In this document: positions 5,981-9,485 of the stretch, one piece after another | Numbering within the stretch: position 1 is the stretch's first letter | Layout of the letters: each line of letters opens with the position of its first letter | Origin: Dehalococcoidia bacterium UBA3254 | GTDB taxonomy: Bacteria; Chloroflexota; Dehalococcoidia; Dehalococcoidales; UBA3254 | Reading direction: 5' to 3' | Length of the DNA stretch: 9,485 bases | NCBI GenBank assembly: GCA_002362735.1 | Contig: DEUU01000218.1 | Coordinates: 1-9,485, forward strand | Translations under genes and position numbers: made by a program | The notes under the pieces: model-generated | Told to the model about the DNA's origin: nothing | Seen by the model: only the letters and a program-made list of their open reading frames with translations | The model's database searches: none

Positions 5981-8900
5981 TTACCGTTGGATAACCACTA
6001 TTTGGCCGCCGTTTACCGGTTCGCCGGCGTAGGCCGCTGCCGGGCTGGTGCTGGCCAGGGTGCCAGTCTCAAACGCAATCGCTTTGCCGTCATAAATCCT
6101 GACCGCCATGTAGTCGCCTGTGGCCACGTCCTGGTCTCCGGTCACCTGGACATAGAACCTCCCGTTGCCGGAGGTATAAACGTTTTCACCGGTAGCCATA
6201 TTGATCTTCTTGACGGTGGCTTTGGACTCGAAGTAGGCTTGATTCTGGTCCAGGAAGTACAACCCGCCCTTCGCCCAGGAGTTATTATTAACTATGTACT
6301 TATAAAGCACGCCACCCTCTTCCCGCTCATAGTAGAAATTGAAGAAGCCTGCGGGCGCCTGTTTGGCATAACGGACGTTAAAACCGAATGTGGCATCACC
6401 GTCAAGCACGTCTCCGGAACCTTCCACCCGGGAAGCCCGGTTAGCCCAGTTAGCGACCGATATGGTCCGGATATCGATAGCGGAAGTGAAATACTGGTTG
6501 TCCACCACTCTTACCAGGATTTCGTAGAGCCCGGCTGGGACCTCGACTGGCGTGGTCATTTGAACAGCACCGTTTGAATCGTGCGCCACCACCGCGTATT
6601 CAAACGATGGTCCGCCGGAAAGGTTCCCCAGTCTAAAGATGACACCGAGTCCTTTCAGGTCACCGGGACTGCCGTCCTCGTCCTGCCTGAGGATGGCTTT
6701 CAGGTTTACAGAGGTCAGGTCGTCAGCCGGATTGGACCCATCAAAATTGACCCACAGGAAAGTGTCTCCGATGTACTTAATGTGGATAGTCTCTTTATGA
6801 ACTATAAATGGATCGGAATCGCTGGAGGCCAGGTATAAATCCTCCCCTGCAAATCTGGAATCAACGGCACAAGAACTGGCCGCCTCCTCCAGAATGATAG
6901 TGGTTTCCGCCAGGCCGCTGGCATCGGTCAGCCCGCTTCCGCTCTGAGTACCTACTGTAAAGCTGATAGTCTTACCTTCCAGGCCGGTGCCCTGGAGTGG
7001 TCCCCCGCTGTCATCGGACAGAGTTGCTCTCATGGTTACAGGATCGGACCATTGTCCCGACGTATCTCCGCTGTAGGTCACCTTCGTAGCCCGTTTCTGG
7101 ACTTCTACGGTGATGGTTTCTCTGTCAGACAGTTTCGGTGAGCCGTCATCGGTCGCTTCCACATCGAAGGTATGAGTGCCTATTTGTATCGAGGCCGGAG
7201 TCCATGAGAAAACTCCTCCGGCAGTGATAGCCGCCCCGTCCGGGACAAGTCCGCTGCTGCCGCCTGCCAGGCTAAAAGTGAGGGTATCGGCCGGGAGGTC
7301 GATATCCGTAGCGCCAGCGTTAAAGGTCAGTTGATTGCCCCAGGGGATTGATTTATTGCCGATCGCTCCTGGCACCGGCGGGTCGTTGACCGCGGTCACT
7401 TCCAGATATACGGTGGCCGTATCGCTCAAATCACTGTCGCTGATGGTGTAGGTGAAGCTGTCGGTCGCACCGCCCGAAAATGCGCCGGCGGCGTAAGTGA
7501 TGGTCCCGTCCCCGGGCAGGCTCACCAGCCGGCCCAGGCCGCTGGTCGGGCCGGCGGCGGTGACGCTGAGCGTGTCGCCGGGATCCGGGTCGCTGGCCCG
7601 GCGCAACAGCTTGGCAACGGAGAGAACCAGTGTCTGATTCTCGGTGACGCCCGCGTCACTGTCAGGGCAGGTGGGCGGCAAATTTGGCAGAGGTATGTAG
7701 TTTACCCTGATTTCGTTTAGGAGGGGAGTGCTCGCTGGATCGGTGCTGCTTAGTGTTACTTCGTATTGGATCCAGCGCCTGTTGGCGCTGGTGATCGGCG
7801 ATCCGCTGACAGTGTAGTACCCCGACCAAGGAGCAGTGGCTAGTTGAGCCGACTCGTCAGCCGTCCGGGTCCGAACGCGCACGGTGGTACTGCCAGCGGC
7901 GGCCGCCTCCCAGGACACGGTCTGCCATTGCACTCCGAGGCCGCCATCGAAAGCCGACGAAAGAAGGGTGCCGCTGCTGCCATATTGAACAGCGGAGCGC
8001 ACCACAACGTTATCAAAGGCTCCCGCATACCAAGTACTTTTATCCATGTACGTATGCAAGCTGATGCTCCCGCTCGCGTAACTGGTATCGGTCGCTTCGA
8101 TGGCCAGGCCCCCATCGTAGTAAACGCGGATGCGGCTGCCGAGAAAATCCAGCTTGATCGTATGCCAACCGGTGCCGACGGACGGAAGCGTAATGTGCGT
8201 AATCTCGCTCCAACCTCCTAGTTCCTGCCAGACCGGGCACCTTATCAACTTCAATTGTCTGGTGAAGTACGACGCAGTGTCCGCGTAAAGACACACGCTG
8301 TATTGTGAGCCATCGGCAGGGTTCAGTCTCCCATTGACGCAGACGGCAAAGCTGGGATCCGGAAGTTGAACTTGGGCTTCAACCGAATAGTCGGTCCATG
8401 ACGTGTTCGTGCTCATGTGGATCACCGCGTAGAGCGGAGGCGGATTGAGGGCTGCGAGAACCCCGTTAGTAATTGTCCATGAGCCGGTATGGACAGTCCA
8501 TGGTGCCCACGGATCGACGGAGGGTATGTCGGGTCCAAAGTCATCCGAGAAGACAGTGTTGCCCGAACCATCCTTGACCACATAGTTGTTGATTGCGGGC
8601 CCCGTTCTCGAGTCAACGCTAAAACTGCCACTGGTAAACGAGCTGTTGATGACTGAGATCTTGGCATTAACCATATCATCCCAGTACACGTTAATACTCG
8701 TCCCTATCATCTCCAGCTTGAGGTGGTGCCAACCGGTGCCAACGTCCGGGATGGTTATAGTGCTGCCCAACTGGGCGCCGCTGCAGCACCAATTATCCAT
8801 TCGAAAAAGCATAAGCTGCGTCGAGCTGTCAAGCCAGGCAAGGTAGCGGGCACCACTCGTCGTGCTCACCCGTCCCCCAATCCCGCCTCTCGCACCGGTT

Positions 8901-9485
8901 GGAAACCGGATGTCCGCCTCGACGCTGCCATTCGTGATAACGGGTGCTGTCTTATGAGCGCCGCAGAAGTTACCGCTCGTACTGGTAATTTGAAGTATCC
9001 CGCCGTTGGTATTACCCACAAACGGAACAACGTATGTGCCGACTGGGTCGCTGGTCCACGCAAGTGGACCCCCAGTTGGAGGTGGGAGGATGGTTCGATT
9101 AAAATCATCGGCAAACAGGACCTCTCCTCCGGTCTGGCTGAGCTGGACTGATCCGGCGACGCTGAAATTGACCCCGCTCGCCGAGGCGAAACGGGTCGTA
9201 TCCGACCACACGTCCTGACCGCTGCCGCCGGACCAGTCGGTTTGCGTCCAGGTGGTTGTCGCCGCGGTCACGGTGATATGCACTGTCGCATTGGCTGTGG
9301 TGTAATCGGTCGTGTCGTTTGGGGTGAACGTCACGTTCAGGGCTTGGTTGGCGCCCACACTGAGCACGGTCCCGGCGGCCGGACTGTAGGCAAAACTGCC
9401 CGGCACATTGGCCGTCGCGTTCAACTGCGCGGCACCCAGCGCCGTGCCATACACGATGTCCGCCGGATCGCTCCAGGTAATCACC
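5981..9485 (-). CDS. Giant modular surface protein, C-terminal part (5' end outside window)
   Basis: The frame is open to the right edge; the GTG at 9484 is almost certainly internal, since it falls inside a repeat domain. About 1167 residues remain, numbered here from that codon. Modules in order: an MBG/Ig-like repeat (1-73, PADIVYGTALGA); a WSGGSGQ-type segment (78-118); two LamG/concanavalin-like modules (about 123-300 and 311-497) sharing DDF starts and VGTGWH-x2-KL cores; a jelly-roll-like segment (500-598, ending NEIRVNYI); a cadherin-like repeat (603-700, ending AVND); a He_PIG-type Ig repeat (703-796); two further Ig-like domains (about 798-895 and 896-1010); and a beta-rich terminal domain (1015-1167) resembling the post-COAP type. 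No sorting signal, membrane helix or catalytic motif is seen. It is likely secreted and adhesive or carbohydrate-binding. Its G+C is clearly higher than in neighbouring genes. Confidence 0.9.
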   Translation of the reverse strand, partial: VITWSDPADIVYGTALGAAQLNATANVPGSFAYSPAAGTVLSVGANQALNVTFTPNDTTDYTTANATVHITVTAATTTWTQTDWSGGSGQDVWSDTTRFASASGVNFSVAGSVQLSQTGGEVLFADDFNRTILPPPTGGPLAWTSDPVGTYVVPFVGNTNGGILQITSTSGNFCGAHKTAPVITNGSVEADIRFPTGARGGIGGRVSTTSGARYLAWLDSSTQLMLFRMDNWCCSGAQLGSTITIPDVGTGWHHLKLEMIGTSINVYWDDMVNAKISVINSSFTSGSFSVDSRTGPAINNYVVKDGSGNTVFSDDFGPDIPSVDPWAPWTVHTGSWTITNGVLAALNPPPLYAVIHMSTNTSWTDYSVEAQVQLPDPSFAVCVNGRLNPADGSQYSVCLYADTASYFTRQLKLIRCPVWQELGGWSEITHITLPSVGTGWHTIKLDFLGSRIRVYYDGGLAIEATDTSYASGSISLHTYMDKSTWYAGAFDNVVVRSAVQYGSSGTLLSSAFDGGLGVQWQTVSWEAAAAGSTTVRVRTRTADESAQLATAPWSGYYTVSGSPITSANRRWIQYEVTLSSTDPASTPLLNEIRVNYIPLPNLPPTCPDSDAGVTENQTLVLSVAKLLRRASDPDPGDTLSVTAAGPTSGLGRLVSLPGDGTITYAAGAFSGGATDSFTYTISDSDLSDTATVYLEVTAVNDPPVPGAIGNKSIPWGNQLTFNAGATDIDLPADTLTFSLAGGSSGLVPDGAAITAGGVFSWTPASIQIGTHTFDVEATDDGSPKLSDRETITVEVQKRATKVTYSGDTSGQWSDPVTMRATLSDDSGGPLQGTGLEGKTISFTVGTQSGSGLTDASGLAETTIILEEAASSCAVDSRFAGEDLYLASSDSDPFIVHKETIHIKYIGDTFLWVNFDGSNPADDLTSVNLKAILRQDEDGSPGDLKGLGVIFRLGNLSGGPSFEYAVVAHDSNGAVQMTTPVEVPAGLYEILVRVVDNQYFTSAIDIRTISVANWANRASRVEGSGDVLDGDATFGFNVRYAKQAPAGFFNFYYEREEGGVLYKYIVNNNSWAKGGLYFLDQNQAYFESKATVKKINMATGENVYTSGNGRFYVQVTGDQDVATGDYMAVRIYDGKAIAFETGTLASTSPAAAYAGEPVNGGQIVVIQR

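Noticed and set aside
5987..6577. 196-codon plus-strand frame opposite the giant gene
   Set aside because: It lies wholly antisense to a frame with clear domain matches, and its translation is low-complexity in Val/Gly/His with no domain. It is a shadow caused by the G+C-rich repeats.
7840..9218. Several frames of 70-142 codons on both strands within the giant gene
   Set aside because: All overlap the LamG-like coding region in other frames, lack ribosome binding sites and have arginine- or proline-rich translations typical of shadow frames.

Overview
The window reads as a piece of a bacterial chromosome from an anaerobe. Its genes are spaced widely, with several hairpin terminators. The organism is not named by any marker gene. 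The Hint-domain lipoprotein, the dicluster ferredoxin and the FMN-binding iron-sulfur flavoprotein recall Chloroflexota of the Dehalococcoidia/Anaerolineae type, but this is inference from remembered family patterns. There are no rRNA, tRNA, CRISPR, phage or insertion-sequence signals.

Layout from left to right. (1) A minus-strand lipoprotein gene starts at 2208, stays open to base 1 (736 codons) and carries a PKD domain near its C-terminus; its 3' end lies outside the window. (2) An AT-rich gap of 727 bases holds that gene's promoter region and two minus-strand hairpin terminators. (3) A 200-residue ferredoxin-like protein (minus) and a 192-residue flavodoxin-fold iron-sulfur flavoprotein (plus) are transcribed divergently from a 447-base spacer. 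The spacer contains a perfect GGTAAC-N4-GTTACC palindrome. (4) A plus-strand lipoprotein of 303 residues ends in a Hint (hedgehog/intein-type) domain. (5) Convergent with it is the C-terminal 1168 codons of a very large modular surface protein (minus). This protein has Ig-like, two LamG-like, cadherin-like and further Ig-like modules plus a beta-rich terminal domain, and its start lies beyond the right edge.

Two themes appear. The centre is a small redox module: the ferredoxin-like protein and the flavoprotein share one intergenic control region whose palindrome has the form expected of a Crp/Fnr-family regulator, possibly HcpR (nitrosative or redox stress). Around it are three exported proteins with no enzymatic signature: two lipoproteins and one giant adhesin-like protein. 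The giant gene is visibly much richer in G+C than its neighbours, which suggests a different origin or strong composition drift.

The most unusual items are the C-terminal Hint domain in a lipoprotein with nothing after it, the tandem LamG modules that seem to be inserted into another repeat module, and the palindrome shared by the divergent iron-sulfur genes.
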